Both the position numbers and the translations under genes were made by a program. Of a DNA stretch of 64,000 nt, positions 1-13,107 are shown one piece after another. The notes beneath the pieces are model-generated. The model saw only the letters and a program-made list of their open reading frames with translations, searched no databases and was not told the DNA's origin. Each line of letters opens with the position of its first letter. Position 1 is the first letter of the stretch. The stretch is from Symsagittifera roscoffensis (lineage: Eukaryota > Xenacoelomorpha > Acoela > Convolutidae): the NCBI RefSeq assembly GCF_963678635.1, contig NW_026971149.1, positions 560,001 through 624,000 on the forward strand. The letters run 5' to 3'.

Positions 1-1560
1 AAAGAAAATGATTTTAAAACAATAGTTCCAGAATCGAAAAATTATCAAAGAGTGCCCATTGCCTTCAAATAAGTTTCAAAAAGTGCCCATCGCTCTCAAA
101 ACACACTCACATACCAAACTTTTTTTGCTCACCAAACGACGCAATAATAACTTCAAAGTTTTTCGATCATTCTGCACATCTTAACTTAGAGTTTTAAAAT
201 CTGCACAAAAATGGAGAAAAAATAATCTCAAAAATTTTAAATTGGAAAACTTAAAACCCTAATATGAGGTAACTGAGATAATATAACATTGGCCCAAAAT
301 TATAACGCAAAACAAGCAGATAAAATTCAAAAAAATGAATTTATGAAGTGTCCCTCTTACCCTCCAACCACACACGCACATAAAAAAGCCGATAAATTTT
401 AAAAAATGAACTTATTAACTGTCCCCCTAGCCCTCCAACCACACATGCACATTTGAAAAAAAATGGCCGTCGAACGACGCAATATAAGGCCATTAAGCTG
501 ATATAAAATAAGCCAAAACTTATCACAGCGAGAAAAAAAATTGAAAAGCCGATAAAAATTCAGGCTCTTTTTGCTTTTCTCCCACCTGCAATTTTTACTA
601 ATAAATTTACCGCTCACAATGTCCGAAAAATATGAAAGTTGACACACGGACTAGTTAGGATGTGCCTAAATATTTGGTCTTCAGACTTAATCCTGTAAAA
701 CCACTCGTTACACCACAAAACTGACGGTCGCCTAAGGTAGGAAGGGGGAATAAAAAAACAGCCAAAAATAAAACAATTACTACGGGCAACTACGACGCAT
801 TATAGGGCCATTAAGCTAATATAAAAAAGCCAAAACTTATCAAAGCGAAAAAAGTTTGAAAAGCCGATAAAAATTCAGGTTCTTTAAGCATTTCTCCCAA
901 CTGCAATTTTTACTAATAAATTTACTGCTCACAATGTCCGAAAAATATGAAAATTGACACACGGACTAGTTAGGATGTGCCTAAATATTTGGTCTTCAGA
1001 CTTAATCCTGTAAAACCACTCGTTACACCATAAAACTGACGGTCGCCTAAGGTAGGAAGGGGGCAATAAAAAAACAGCCAAAAATAAAACAATTACTACG
1101 GGCAACTACGACGCATTATAAAACCATTAAGCTAATATAAAAAAGCCAAAACTTATCAAAGCGAAAAAATTTTGAAAAGCCGATGAAAATTCAGGCTCTT
1201 TATGCTTTTCTCCCAACTGCAATTTTTACTAATAAATTTACTGTTCTCATTGTCCGAACGTTATGAAAATTGACACACGGACTAGTTAGGATGTGCCAAA
1301 ATATTTGGTCTTCAGACTTAATCTTGTAAAACCACTCGTCATAACACAAAACTGACGGTCGTCTATAGTAGGAAGGGGGCAAAAGAAAAACAGCCAAAAA
1401 AAATACTACTTCAAAGTTATTGAGTCCCTCTCACCTTTAAAAGGCACGAAAAAAACTCTTTCGCTTGTCGAACGACGCAAAATTTTACAAAAACTTTAAC
1501 ACACTTACACAACATGGTCTTCAGACTTAATCCTGTAAAACCACTCGTTACACCACAAAA
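1..1560. repeat. Satellite 1 array, short-period left part
   Basis: This part is built from the same blocks as the rest of the array, but the anchor GGTCTTCAGACTTAATC recurs at 676, 991, 1307 and 1516. The spacings are therefore 315, 316 and 209 bp instead of about 810 bp. Each short unit holds the MITE-like block plus about 115 bp of linker, and the copy at 1516 lacks its left half. I infer that internal deletions or unequal exchange shortened these monomers. The small open frames here are AT-rich chance frames with no recognisable protein, so no gene is called. Confidence 0.85.
563..763 (+). mobile_element. MITE-like unit embedded in satellite 1 (one example)
   Basis: The unit starts GGCTCTTTTTGCTTTTCTCC and ends in GAAGGGGG followed by an A-rich stretch and CAGCC, so its two ends are imperfect inverted repeats. 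The middle (TGTCCGAAAAATATGAAAATT, then the GGTCTTCAGACTTAATC block and AAAACCACTCGTTACACCA) matches the free-standing MITE at 13991-14190. The same unit recurs around anchors 991, 1307, 2335, 3113, 3940, 4749, 5560, 6374, 7187, 7957, 8769, 9579, 10608, 11421 and 12230. No target duplication is visible next to it. It has no coding capacity and would depend on a transposase encoded elsewhere. Confidence 0.7.
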
Positions 1561-4500
1561 CTGACGGTCGCCTAAGGTAGGAAGGGGGCAAAAAAACAGC
1601 CAAAACTAAAACAATTACTACTTCAAAGATATTGAGTCCCTCTCACATTTAAAAGGTATATACACGAAAAAAAAAAACACTTTCGCTTGTCAGACGATGC
1701 AATATCTTACTAAAACATTAGCAGAATAAACACACTGACATGAAAAAGATTTTAAAGCAACAGTTCCAGAATCGAACAATTTTCAAAAAGTGCCTATTGC
1801 CCTCAAACTAATTTCAAAAATTAACCATCGCTCTCAAAACACACACACACCAGACTTTTTTGCCCACCAAATGATGCAATAATAACTTCAAAGATTTTTG
1901 ATCATTCTGCACAACTAAATTTAGAATTTTAAAATCTGCACAAAAATGGAGAAAAAAGGTTCTCCAAAAATTTAGATGTGAAAATTTAAAATCCTAACAT
2001 GAGGTCACTGAGCTAATATTACAAAGGCCTTAAATTATAACGCAAAAAAAGCAGATACAGTTCAAAAAAATGAAGTTATTGAGTGTCCCCATCGCCCTCC
2101 AACCACACGCACATTTGAAAAAAATGCCGTCGAACGACGCAATATAAGGCGTTAAAGGCTAATAAAAAGTAAGCCAAAACTTATTACAGCGAAACAAAAT
2201 TGAAAAGCCGATAAAAATTCAGGCTCTTTTTGCTTTTCTCTCACCTGCAATTTTTACGATTAAATTTACTGTTCACATTGTTCGAACGTTATAATAATTG
2301 ACACACGGACTAATTAGGATGTGCCAAAAAATTTGGTCTTCAGACTTAATCCTGTAAAACCACTCGTTACACCACAAAAGTCTAAGGTAGGAAGGGGCGA
2401 AAGAAAAACAGCCAAAAATAAAACAGTTACTACTTCAAATTTATTGAGTCCCTCTCACCTTTAAAAGGCATATACATGAAAAAAACTCTTTCGCTCATCG
2501 AACGACGCAATATTTCTCTAAAACTTTGATACACTGACATGAAAATGATTTTAAAGCAACAGTTCCAGAATCGAACAATTTTCAAAAAGTGCCCCTTGCC
2601 GTCAAAAAAATTTTAAAAATGCCCATCGCTCTCAAAACACACACACACACACCAAACTTTTTTTGCCCACCGAACGACGCAATAATAACTTCAAAGATTT
2701 TTGATCATCCTGCACAACTTAATTTAGAGATTTAAAATCTGCACAAAAATGGAGAAAAAATGTTCTCAAAAAATTTAGATGTGAATATTTAAAACGCTAA
2801 TATGAGGTCACTGAGCTAATATAACATAGGTCTAAAATTATAACGCAAAAGTTGTTTTTTCTTCCCCTCGCCCTCCAACCACACGCGCACATTTAAAAAA
2901 AATTGCCGTCGAACGACGAAATAGAAGGCCATTCAGCTAGCATAAAATAAGCAAAAATTTATCACAACGAAGAAAAATTGAAAAGCCGATAAAAATTCAG
3001 GCTCTATTTGCTTTTCTCCCACCTGCAATTTTTACTAATAAATTTACTGCTCACAAAGTCCGAAAGTTATGAAAATTGACACACGGACTAGTTAGGATGT
3101 GCCAAAATTTTTGGTCTTCAGACTTAATCCTGTAAAACCACTCGTTACACCACAAAACTGACGGTCGCCTAAGGTAGGAAGGGGGCAAAAAAACAGCCAA
3201 AATTAAAACAATTACTACTTCAAAGATATTGAGTCCTTCTCACCTTTAAAAGGTATATACACGAAAAAAAAACATTTTCGCTCGTCAGACGATGCAATAT
3301 TTTACTAAAACATTAGCACAATAAACACACTGACATGAAAAAGATTTTAAAGCAACCGTTCCAGAATCGAACAATTTTCAAAAAGTGCCTATTGCCCTCA
3401 AATAAATTTCAAAAAATGCCCATTGCTCTCAAAACACACACACACACACACCAAACTTTGTTTGCTTACCGAACGACGCAATAATAACTTTAACGATTTT
3501 TGATAATTCTGCGCATCTTAGCTTAGAATTTTAAAATCTGCTCAAAAATGGAGAAAAAAACTTAAAAACAAATTTTAGATGTGAAAGATTTACAGCTAAT
3601 ATGAGGTCACTGAGCTAATATAACATAGGCCTAAAACTATAAGGCAAAAAAAGCAGATAAAATTCAAAAAATGAAGTTTTGAAAGTTCCCCTCACCCTCC
3701 AACCACACACACGCATATTTGAAAAAAAATTGCCGTCGAACGACGCAATATAAGGCCATTAAGCCAATATAAAATAAGCCAAAACTTATTAAAGCGAAAA
3801 AAAATTGAAAAGCCGATAAAAATTCAGGCTCTATTTGCTTTTCTCCCAGCTGCAATTTTTACAAATAAATTTACTGCTCACAATGTCCGAAAAATATGAA
3901 AATTGACACACGGACTAGTTAGGATGTGCCTAAATATTTGGTCTTCAGACTTAATCCTGTAAAACCACTCGTTACACCACAAAACTGACGGTCGCCTAAG
4001 GTAAGAAGGGGCAATAAAAAACAACCAAAAAAAAACAATTACTACTTCAAAGTTATTGAGTCACTCTCACCTTTACAAAGAAAATAAACGAACAAAACTC
4101 TTTCGCTCGTCAAACGACGCAATCTTTTACTAAAATTCTAACACACTGACATGAAAAAATTTTATAGTAATAGTTCCAGAATCGAAAAATTTTCAAAAAG
4201 TGCCTATTGTCCTCAAATAAATTTCAAAAATGCACATTGCTCTCAAAACACACACACACACACCAAACTTTGTTTGCTCATCGAACGACGCAATAATAAC
4301 TTCAACGATTTTTGATCATTCTGCACATGTTAGCTTAGATATTTAAAATCTGCACAAAAATGGAGAAAAAATGTTCTCAAAAACCTTAGATGTGAAATTT
4401 TAAAAACCTAACATGAGGTCACTGAGCTAATATTACATAGGCCTAATATTATAATGCAAAAAAAAGCAGATAAAATTCAAAAAAATGAAGTTATTTAGTG

Positions 4501-7500
4501 TCCCCATCGCCCTCCAACCACACGCACATTTGAACAAAATGCCGTCGAACGACGCAATATAAGGCCATTAAGCTAATATAAAATAAGCCGAAACTAATCA
4601 AAGCGAAAAAAGTTTGAAAAACCGATAAAAATTCAGGCTCTTTTTGATTTTCTCCCAACTGCAGTTTTTACTAATAAATTTAGTGCTCACAATGTCCGAA
4701 AATTATGAAAATTGACACACGGACTAGTAAGGATGTGCCAAAATATTTGGTCTTCAGACTTAATCCTGTAAAACCACTCGTTACACCAAAAAACTGACGG
4801 TCGCCTAAGGTAGGAAGGGGGCAATAGAAAAACAGCCAAAAATAAAACAATTACTACTTCAAAGTTATTGAGTCACTCTTATCTTTAAAAAGAAAATAAA
4901 CGAACAAAACTCTTTCGCTCGTCGAACGACGCAATCTTTTACTAAAATTCTAACACACTGACATGAAAAGATTTTATAGTAATAGTTCCAGAATCAAAAA
5001 ATTTTCAAAAAGAGCCTATTGTCCTCAAATAAATTTCAAAAATGCCCATTGCTATCAAAACACACACACACACCAATTTTTGTTTGCTCATCGAACGACG
5101 CAATAATTAACTTAAACGATTTTTGATCATTCTGCACATGTTAGCTTAGAGTTTTAAAATCTGCACAAAAATGGAGAAAAAAATTTTAAAACAAATTTTA
5201 GATGTGAAAGATTTATACCTAATATGAGGTCACTGAGCTAAAATAACATAGGCCTAAAACTATAAGGCAAAAATAGCAGATAAAATTCAAAAAATGAAGT
5301 TATTAAAAGTCCCCCTCACCCTCCGACCACACACGCACATTTAAAAAAAATTGCCGTCAATCGACGCAATATAAGGCCATTAAGCTAATATAAAATAAGC
5401 CAAAATTACAAAGCGAAAAAAGTTTATAAAAACCGATAAAAATTCAGGCTCTTTTTGATTTTCTCCCAACTGCAGTTTTTACTAATAAATTTAGTGCTCA
5501 CAATGTCCGAAAGTTATGAAAATTGACACACGGACTAATTAGGATGTGCCTAATTATTTGATCTTCAGACTTAATCTTGTAAAACCACTCGTTACACCAC
5601 AAGACTGACGGTCACCTAAGGTAGGAAGGGGGCAATAGAAAAACAGCCAAAAATAAAACAATTTCTACTTCAAAGCTATTGAGTCCCTCTCACCTTTAAA
5701 AGGCATATACACGAAAAAAACTCTTTCGCTCATCGAACGACGCAATATTTTTCTAAGACTTTGATACACTGACATGAAAATGATTTTAAAGCAACAGTTC
5801 CAGAATCGAACAATTTACAAAAAAGGCCTATTGTCTTGAAATAAATTTCAAAAATGCCCATTGCTCTCAAAACACACACACACACACCAAACTTTGTTTG
5901 CTCATCGAACGACGCAATAATAACTTCAACGATTTTTGATCATTCATAACATCTTAGCTTAGAGTTTTAAAATCTGCACAAAAATGGAGAAAAAAATTTT
6001 AAAACAAATTTTAGATGTGAAAAATTTACACCTAATATGAGGTCACTGAGCTAATATAACATAGGCCTAAAACTATAAGGCAAAAAAAGCAGATGGAATT
6101 CAAAAAATGAAGTTATTAAAAGTCCCCCTCACCCTCCAACCACACACGCACATTTAAAAAAAATTGCCGTCGAACGACGCAATATAAGGCCATTAAGCTA
6201 ATATAGAATAAGCCGAAACTAATCAAAGCGAAAAAAGTTTGAAAAACCGATAAAAATTCAGGCTCTTTATGCTTTTCTCCCAACTGCAGTTTTTACTAAT
6301 AAATTTAGTGATCACAATGTCCGAAAGTTATGAAAATTGACACACGGACTCGTAAGGATGTGCCAAAATATTTGTTCTTCAGACTTAATCCTGTAAAACC
6401 ACTCGTTACACCACAAAACTGACGGTCGCCTAAGGTAGGAAGGGGGCAATAGAAAAACAGCCAAAAACAAAACAATTACTACTTCAAAGTTATTGAGTCA
6501 CTCTCACCTTTAAAAAGCAAATACACGAACAAAACTCTTTTGCTCGTCGAGTGACGCAATCGTTTACTAAAATTCTAACACACTGACATGAAAAGATTTT
6601 ATAGTAATAGTTCCAGAATCGAAACATTTTCAAAAAGTGCCTATTGTCCTCAAATAAATTTCAAAAATGCCCATTGCTCTCAAAACACACACACTCACAC
6701 AAAACTTTTTTTGCCCACCGAACGACGCAATAATAACTTCAAAGATTTTTGATCATTCTGCACATCTTAATTTAGAGATTTGAAATCTGCACAAAAATGG
6801 AGAAAAAATGTTCTCAAAAATTTAGATGTGAAATATTTACACCTAATATGAGGTCACTGAGCTAATATAACATAGGCCTAAAACTATAAGGCAAAAAAAG
6901 CAGATGAAATTCAAAAAATGAAGTTATTAAAAGTCCCCCTCACCCTCCAAACACACACGCACATTTAAAAAAAAAATTGCCGTCGAACGACGCAATATAA
7001 GGCCATTAAGTTAATATAAAATAAGCCAAAACTTATCAAAGCGAAAAAAAATTGAAAAGCCGATAAAAATTCAGGCTCTATTTGCTTTTCTCCCAACTGC
7101 ATTTTTTACTAATAAATTTACTGTTCACATTGTGCGAAAGTTATGAAAATTGACACACGGACTAGTTAGGATGTGCCAAAATATTTGGTCTTCAGACTTA
7201 ATCTTGTAAAACCACTCGTGATAACACAAAACTGACGGTCGTCTATGGTAGGAAGGGTGCAAAAGAAAACAGCCAAAAAAAATAATCCTCCAAAGTTATT
7301 GAGTCGCTCTCATCTTTAAAAGGCATTTACACGAAAAAAAACTCTTTCACACTGACATGAAAAGATTTTATAGTAATAGTTCCAGAATCGAACAATTTTC
7401 AAAAAGTGCCCATTGTCGTCAAATAAATTTCAAAAAATGCCCATCGCTCTCAAAACACACACACTCACACCAAACTTTTTTTGCCCACCGAACGACGCAA

Positions 7501-7805
7501 TAATAACTTCAAAGATTTTTGATCATTCTGCACATCTTAATTTAGAGATTTGAAATCTGCACAAAAATGGAGAAAAAATGTTCTCAAAAAGTTAGATGTG
7601 AAAATTTAAAACCCTAATATGAGGTCACTGAGCTAATATAACATAGGCCTAAAATTATAACGCAAAAAAGCAGAAAAAATCAAAAAAAGGAAGTTATTAA
7701 GTCTTCCCCTCGCGCTCCAACCACACACGCACATTTGAAAAAAAATTTGCCGTCGAACGACGAAATAGAAGGCCATTAAGCTAGTATAAAATAAGCAAAA
7801 ACTTA
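1561..7805. repeat. Satellite 1 array, ~810-bp monomers
   Basis: The anchor GGTCTTCAGACTTAATC recurs at 2335, 3113, 3940, 4749, 5560, 6374 (one mismatch) and 7187, giving spacings of 778, 827, 809, 811, 814 and 813 bp. Each monomer has three sub-blocks that each contain CGAACGACGCAAT (or a near match) after a pyrimidine-rich and CA-rich lead-in, plus one MITE-like unit. One sub-block carries a short (CA)n run. Copies are similar but not identical, with many single-base differences and indels. No gene is supported. Confidence 0.92.
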
Positions 7806-10455
7806 TCACAGCAAAAAAAAATTGAAAAGACGATAAAAGTTCAGGCTTTAATTGCTTTTCTCCCACCTGCATTTTTTACTAATAAATTTACTGTTCACAT
7901 TGTCCGAAAGTTATGAAAATTGACACACGGACTAGTTAGGATGTGCCAAAATATTCGGTCTTCAGACTTAATGCTGTAAGACTACTCGTTACACCACAAA
8001 ACTGACGGTCGCCTAAGGTAGGAAGGGGGCAATAGAAAAACAGTCAAAAATAAAACAATAACTACTTCAAAGTTATTGAGTCCCTCTCACCTTTAAAAAG
8101 CAAATACACGAAGAAAACTCTTTTGGCTAGTCGAACGACGCAATCTTTTACTAAAGTTTTAACAAACTGACATGAAAAAGATTTTAGAGCAAAAGTTCCA
8201 GAATCGAAAAATTGTCAAAAAGTGCCTATTGTCCTCAAATAAATTCCAAAAAATGCCCATTGCTCTCAAAACACACACACACCAAATTTTGTTTGCTCTC
8301 CGAACGACGCAATAATAACTTCAACGATTTTTGATCATTCTGCACAACTTAGCTTAGAGTTTTAAAATCTGCACAAAAATGGTGAAAAAAAATTTTAAAA
8401 CAAATTTTAGATGTGAAAGATTTACACTTGATATGAGGTCACTGAGGTAATATAACATAGGCCTAAAACTATAAGGCAAAATTAGCAGATAAAATTCAAA
8501 AAATGAAGTTATTAAAAGTCCCCCTCACCCTCCGACCACACACGCACATTTAAAAAAAATTGCCGTCAATCGACGCAATATAAGGCCATTAAGCTAATAT
8601 AAAATAAGCCAAAATTATCAAAGCGAAAAAAATTTGAAAAACCGATAAAAATTCAGGCTCTATTTGCTTTTCTCCCACCTGCAATTTTTACTAATAAATT
8701 TACTGTTCACATTGTCCGAAAGTTATGAAAATTGACACACGGACTAGTTAGGATGTGTCACAATATTTGGTCTTCAGACTTAATCCTGTAAAACCACTCG
8801 TTACACCACAAAAGTGACTTTCGCCTAAGGTAGGAAGGGGGCAATAGAAAAACAGCCAAAAATAAAACAATTACTACTTCAAAGTTATTGAGTCCCTCTC
8901 ATTTTAAAATGCAAATACACGAACAAAACTCTTTCGCTCGTCGAACAACGCAATCTTTTACTAAAGTTTTAACACGGACATGAAAAGATTTTATAGCAAT
9001 AGTTCCAGAATCAAAAAGTTTTCAAAAAGTGCCTATTGTCCTCAAATAAAATTCAAAAATGCCCATTGCTCTCAAAACACACACACACACCAAACTTTGT
9101 TTGCTCATCGAACGACGCAATAATAACTTCAACGATTTTTGATCATTCTGCACATCTTAGCTTAGAGTTTTAAAATCTGCACAAAAATGGAGAAAAAAAA
9201 TTTAAAACAAATTTTAGTTGTGAAAGATTTACACCTAATATGAGGTCACTGAGCTAATATAACATAGGCCTAAAACTATAAGGCAAAAAAAGCAGATAAA
9301 ATTCAAAAAATGAAGTTTTTAAAAGTCCTCCTCACCCTCCAACCCCACACGCACATTTGAAAAAAAAATTGCCGTCGAACGACGCAATATAAGGCTTTTA
9401 AGCTAATATAAAATAAGCCAAAACTTATCAAAGCGAAAAAAAATTGAAAAGCCGATAAAAATTCAGGCTCTATTTGCTTTTCTCCCACCTGCAATTTTTA
9501 ATAAAAAAATTACTGCTCAAAAGGTCCAAAAAATATGAAAATTGACACACGGACTAGTTAGGATGTGCCAAAATATTTGGTCTTCAGACTTAATCCTGTA
9601 AAACCACTCGCTACACCAAAAAACTGACGGTCGTCTAAGGTAGGAAGGGGGCAAAAGAAAAACAGCCAAAAATAAAACAATTACTACTTCAAAATTATTG
9701 AGTCCCTCTCACCTTTAAAAGGCATATACACGAAAAAAACTCTTTCGCTCATCGAACGACGCAATCTTTTACTAAAATTTTAACACATTGACTTGAAAAG
9801 ATTTTATAGCAATAGTTCCAGAATCGAAAAGTTTTCAAAAAGTGCCCATTGCCTCAAATGATTTTCAAAAAACGCCCATCGCTCTCAAAACACAGACACA
9901 CACATACACCAAACTTTTTTTGCTCACCAAACGACGCAATATTAACTTCAAAGATTTTTGATCATTCTGCACATCTTAACTTAGAGTTTTAAAATCTGCA
10001 CACACCTGGAGAAAAAATGTTCTCAAAAAATTTAGATAAGGAAATTTAAAACCCTAAATGAGGTCACTGAGCTATTATAATATAATTAAAATTATGACGC
10101 AAAAAAGCAGATAAAATTCAAAAAAATGAAGTTATTAAGTGTCCCCCTCGCTCTCCAACCACACATGCATTTTTGAACATCCGAGACATTGCTCTCAAAT
10201 GCGTTTTTAATAATTTTCATTTCTGACTTGTCATAATATAGTGTTTGTGAGCCATAAGTCAGAATGGGAACTTCATACCCAGTGTAACAGTTGATTTTTG
10301 CTCTGATGATTGTTTTGGATGAAACAATCTTTTCACAAAAAATAGCGATTTTGTCCACTTCGTTAGTCGTTTTTTTTTTGCATTTCCAGCCAAGACATTT
10401 TCTGGGTGAAGATTAGTCCCAGATCATTCTGATTTTCTTCAGATTTCACTTCTTT
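7806..10455. repeat. 2.65-kb segmental duplication, copy A
   Basis: Anchors at 7957, 8769 and 9579 are repeated at 10608, 11421 and 12230 with a constant offset of about 2651 bp, and private variants are shared (for example TAATGCTGTAAGACTACTCG at both 7957 and 10608). The block covers about three satellite-1 monomers plus the first ~285 bp of a LINE fragment, and it ends where LINE sequence switches abruptly back to satellite at about 10456. Copies A and B are much closer to each other than to other monomers, so the duplication is recent. Confidence 0.85.
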
Positions 10456-10457
10456 TC
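10171..10457 (-). pseudogene. LINE reverse transcriptase fragment (duplicated piece)
   Basis: On the minus strand this encodes the end of a reverse-transcriptase region, with the stretches SSKTIIRAKINCYTG and VPILTYGSQTLYYDKSEMK. It matches the longer LINE pseudogene at 12821-14389 almost base for base. In LINEs this region lies C-terminal to the catalytic YADD motif, where a leucine/tyrosine-rich stretch such as LTYGSQ is common. The fragment is cut at 10457, where it joins satellite 1 inside TTTTCACAGCAAAA, so it exists only because of the tandem duplication. It has no catalytic residues. Confidence 0.8.
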
Positions 10458-13107
10458 ACAGCAAAAAAAAAATTGAAAAGACGATAAAAGTTCAGGCTTT
10501 AATTGCTTTTCTCCCACCTGCATTTTTTACTAATAAATTTACTGTTCACATTGTCCGAAAAATATGAAAATTGACACACGGACTAGTTAGGATGTGCCAA
10601 AATAATCGGTCTTCAGACTTAATGCTGTAAGACTACTCGTTACACCACAAAACTGACGGTCGCCTAAGGTAGGAAGGGGGCAATAGAAAAACAGTCAAAA
10701 ATAAAACAATAACTACTTCAAAGTTATTGAGTCCCTCTCACCTTTAAAAAGCAAATACACGAAGAAAACTCTTTTGGCTAGTCGAACGACGCAATCTTTT
10801 ACTAAAGTTTTAACAAACTGACATGAAAAAGATTTTAGAGCAAAAGTTCCAGAATCGAAAAATTGTCAAAAAGTGCCTATTGTCCTCAAATAAATTCCAA
10901 AAATGCCCATTGCTCTCAAAACACACACACACACCAAATTTTGTTTGCTCTCCGAACGACGCAATAATAACTTCAACGATTTTTGATCATTCTGCACAAC
11001 TTAGCTTAGAGTTTTAAAATCTGCACAAAAATGGTGAAAAAAAATTTTAAAACAAATTTTAGATGTGAAAGATTTACACTTGATATGAGGTCACTGAGGT
11101 AATATAACATAGGCCTAAAACTATAAGGCAAAAATAGCAGATAAAATTCAAAAAATGAAGTTATTAAAAGTCCCCCTCACCCTCCGATCACACACGCACA
11201 TTTAAAAAAAATTGCCGTCAATCGACGCAATATAAGGCCATTAAGCTAATATAAAATAAGCCAAAATTATCAAAGCGAAAAAAATTTGAAAAACCGATAA
11301 AAATTCAGGCTCTATTTGCTTTTCTCCCACCTGCAATTTTTACTAATAAATTTACTGTTCACATTGTCCGAAAGTTATGAAAATTGACACACGGACTAGT
11401 TAGGATGTGTCACAATATTTGGTCTTCAGACTTAATCCTGTAAAACCACTCGTTACACCACAAAACTGACTTTCGCCTAAGGTAGGAAGGGGGCAATAGA
11501 AAAACAGCCAAAAATAAAACAATTACTACTTCAAAGTTATTGAGTCCCTCTCATTTTAAAATGCAAATACACGAACAAAACTCTTTCGCTCGTCGAACAA
11601 CGCAATCTTTTACTAAAGTTTTAACACGGACATGAAAAGATTTTATAGCAATAGTTCCAGAATCAAAAAGTTTTCAAAAAGTGCCTATTGTCCTCAAATA
11701 AAATTCAAAAATGCCCATTGCTCTCAAAACACACACACACACCAAACTTTGTTTGCTCATCGAACGACGCAATAATAACTTCAACGATTTTTGATCATTC
11801 TGCACATCTTAGCTTAGAGTTTTAAAATCTGCACAAAAATGGAGAAAAAAAATTTAAAACAAATTTTAGTTGTGAAAGATTTACACCTAATATGAGGTCA
11901 CTGAGCTAATATAACATAGGCCTAAAACTATCAGGCAAAAAAAGCAGATAAAATTCAAAAAATGAAGTTTTTAAAAGTCCTCCTCACCCTCCAACCCCAC
12001 ACGCACATTTGAAAAAAAAATTGCCGTCGAACGACGCAATATAAGGCTTTTAAGCTAATATAAAATAAGCCAAAACTTATCAAAGCGAAAAAAATTGAAA
12101 AGCCGATAAAAATTCAGGCTCTATTTGCTTTTCTCCCACCTGCAATTTTTAATAATAAATTTACTGCTCACAAGGTCCAAAAAATATGAAACTTGACACA
12201 CGAACTAGTTAGGATGTGCCAAAATATTTGGTCTTCAGACTTAATCCTGTAAAACCACTCGCTACACCAAAAAACTGACGGTCGTCTAAGGTAGGAAGGG
12301 GGCAAAAGAAAAACAGCCAAAAATAAAACAATTACTACTTCAAAGTTATTGAGTCCCTCTCACCTTTAAAAGGCATATACACGAAAAAAACTCTTCCGCT
12401 CATCGAACGACGCAATCTTTTACTAAAATTTTAACACATTGACATGAAAAGATTTTATAGCAATAGTTCCAGAATCGAAAAGTTTTCAAAAAGTGCCCAT
12501 TGCCTCAAATAATTTTCAAAAAATGCCCATCGCTCTCAAAACACAGACACACACACACACCAAACTTTTTTTGCTCACCGAACGACGCAATATTAACTTC
12601 AAAGATTTTTGATCATTCTGCACATCTTAACTTAGAGTTTTAAAATCTGCACACACCTGGAGAAAAAATGTTCTCAAAAAATTTAGATAAGGAAATTTAA
12701 AACCCTAAGTGAGGTCACTGAGCTATTATAATATAATTAAAATTATGACGCAAAAAAGCAGATAAAATTCAAAAAAATGAAGTTATTAAGTGTCCCCCTC
12801 GCCCTCCAACCACACATGCATTTTTGAACATCCAAGACATTGCTCTCAAATGCGTTTTTAATGATTTTCATTTCTGACTTGTCATAATATAGTGCTTGTG
12901 AGCCATAAGTCAGAATGGGAACTTCATACCCAGTGTAACAGTTGATTTTTGCTCTGATGATTGTTTTGGATGAAACAATCTTTTCACAAAAAATAGCGAT
13001 TTTGTCCACTTCGTTAGTCGTTTTTTTTTGCATTTCCAGCCACGACATTTTCTGGGTGAAGATTAGTCCCAGATCTTTCTGATTTTCTTCAGATTTCACT
13101 TCTTTTC
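10456..13107. repeat. 2.65-kb segmental duplication, copy B
   Basis: This is the second copy of 7806-10455, at an offset of about 2650 bp. Unlike copy A it does not stop inside the LINE; the LINE continues leftwards on the minus strand to about 14389. Copy B therefore carries the original satellite-LINE junction and copy A the derived junction. Differences between the copies are scattered single bases, such as TTTGGTC against TTCGGTC and AATGATTTTC against AATAATTTTC. Confidence 0.8.

Noticed and set aside
720-760. Similarity of CTAAGGTAGG to a conserved 28S rRNA string
   Set aside because: Only a short match; flanking bases do not fit rRNA and the string is part of the satellite/MITE unit.
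1-12800. Numerous 60-90-codon frames in satellite 1
   Set aside because: They recur with the monomer, drift in frame between copies and show no recognisable protein.
1-12820. CRISPR-like array
   Set aside because: Monomers are ~810 bp with no short repeat-spacer pattern, and the DNA is eukaryotic.
12954-12976. Hammerhead-ribozyme-like CTGATGA ... GAAAC
   Set aside because: It lies inside RT-coding sequence on the other strand (KTIIRAKI), the two core boxes overlap the would-be stem II, and stems I and III are not present. The duplicate in copy A has the same origin.
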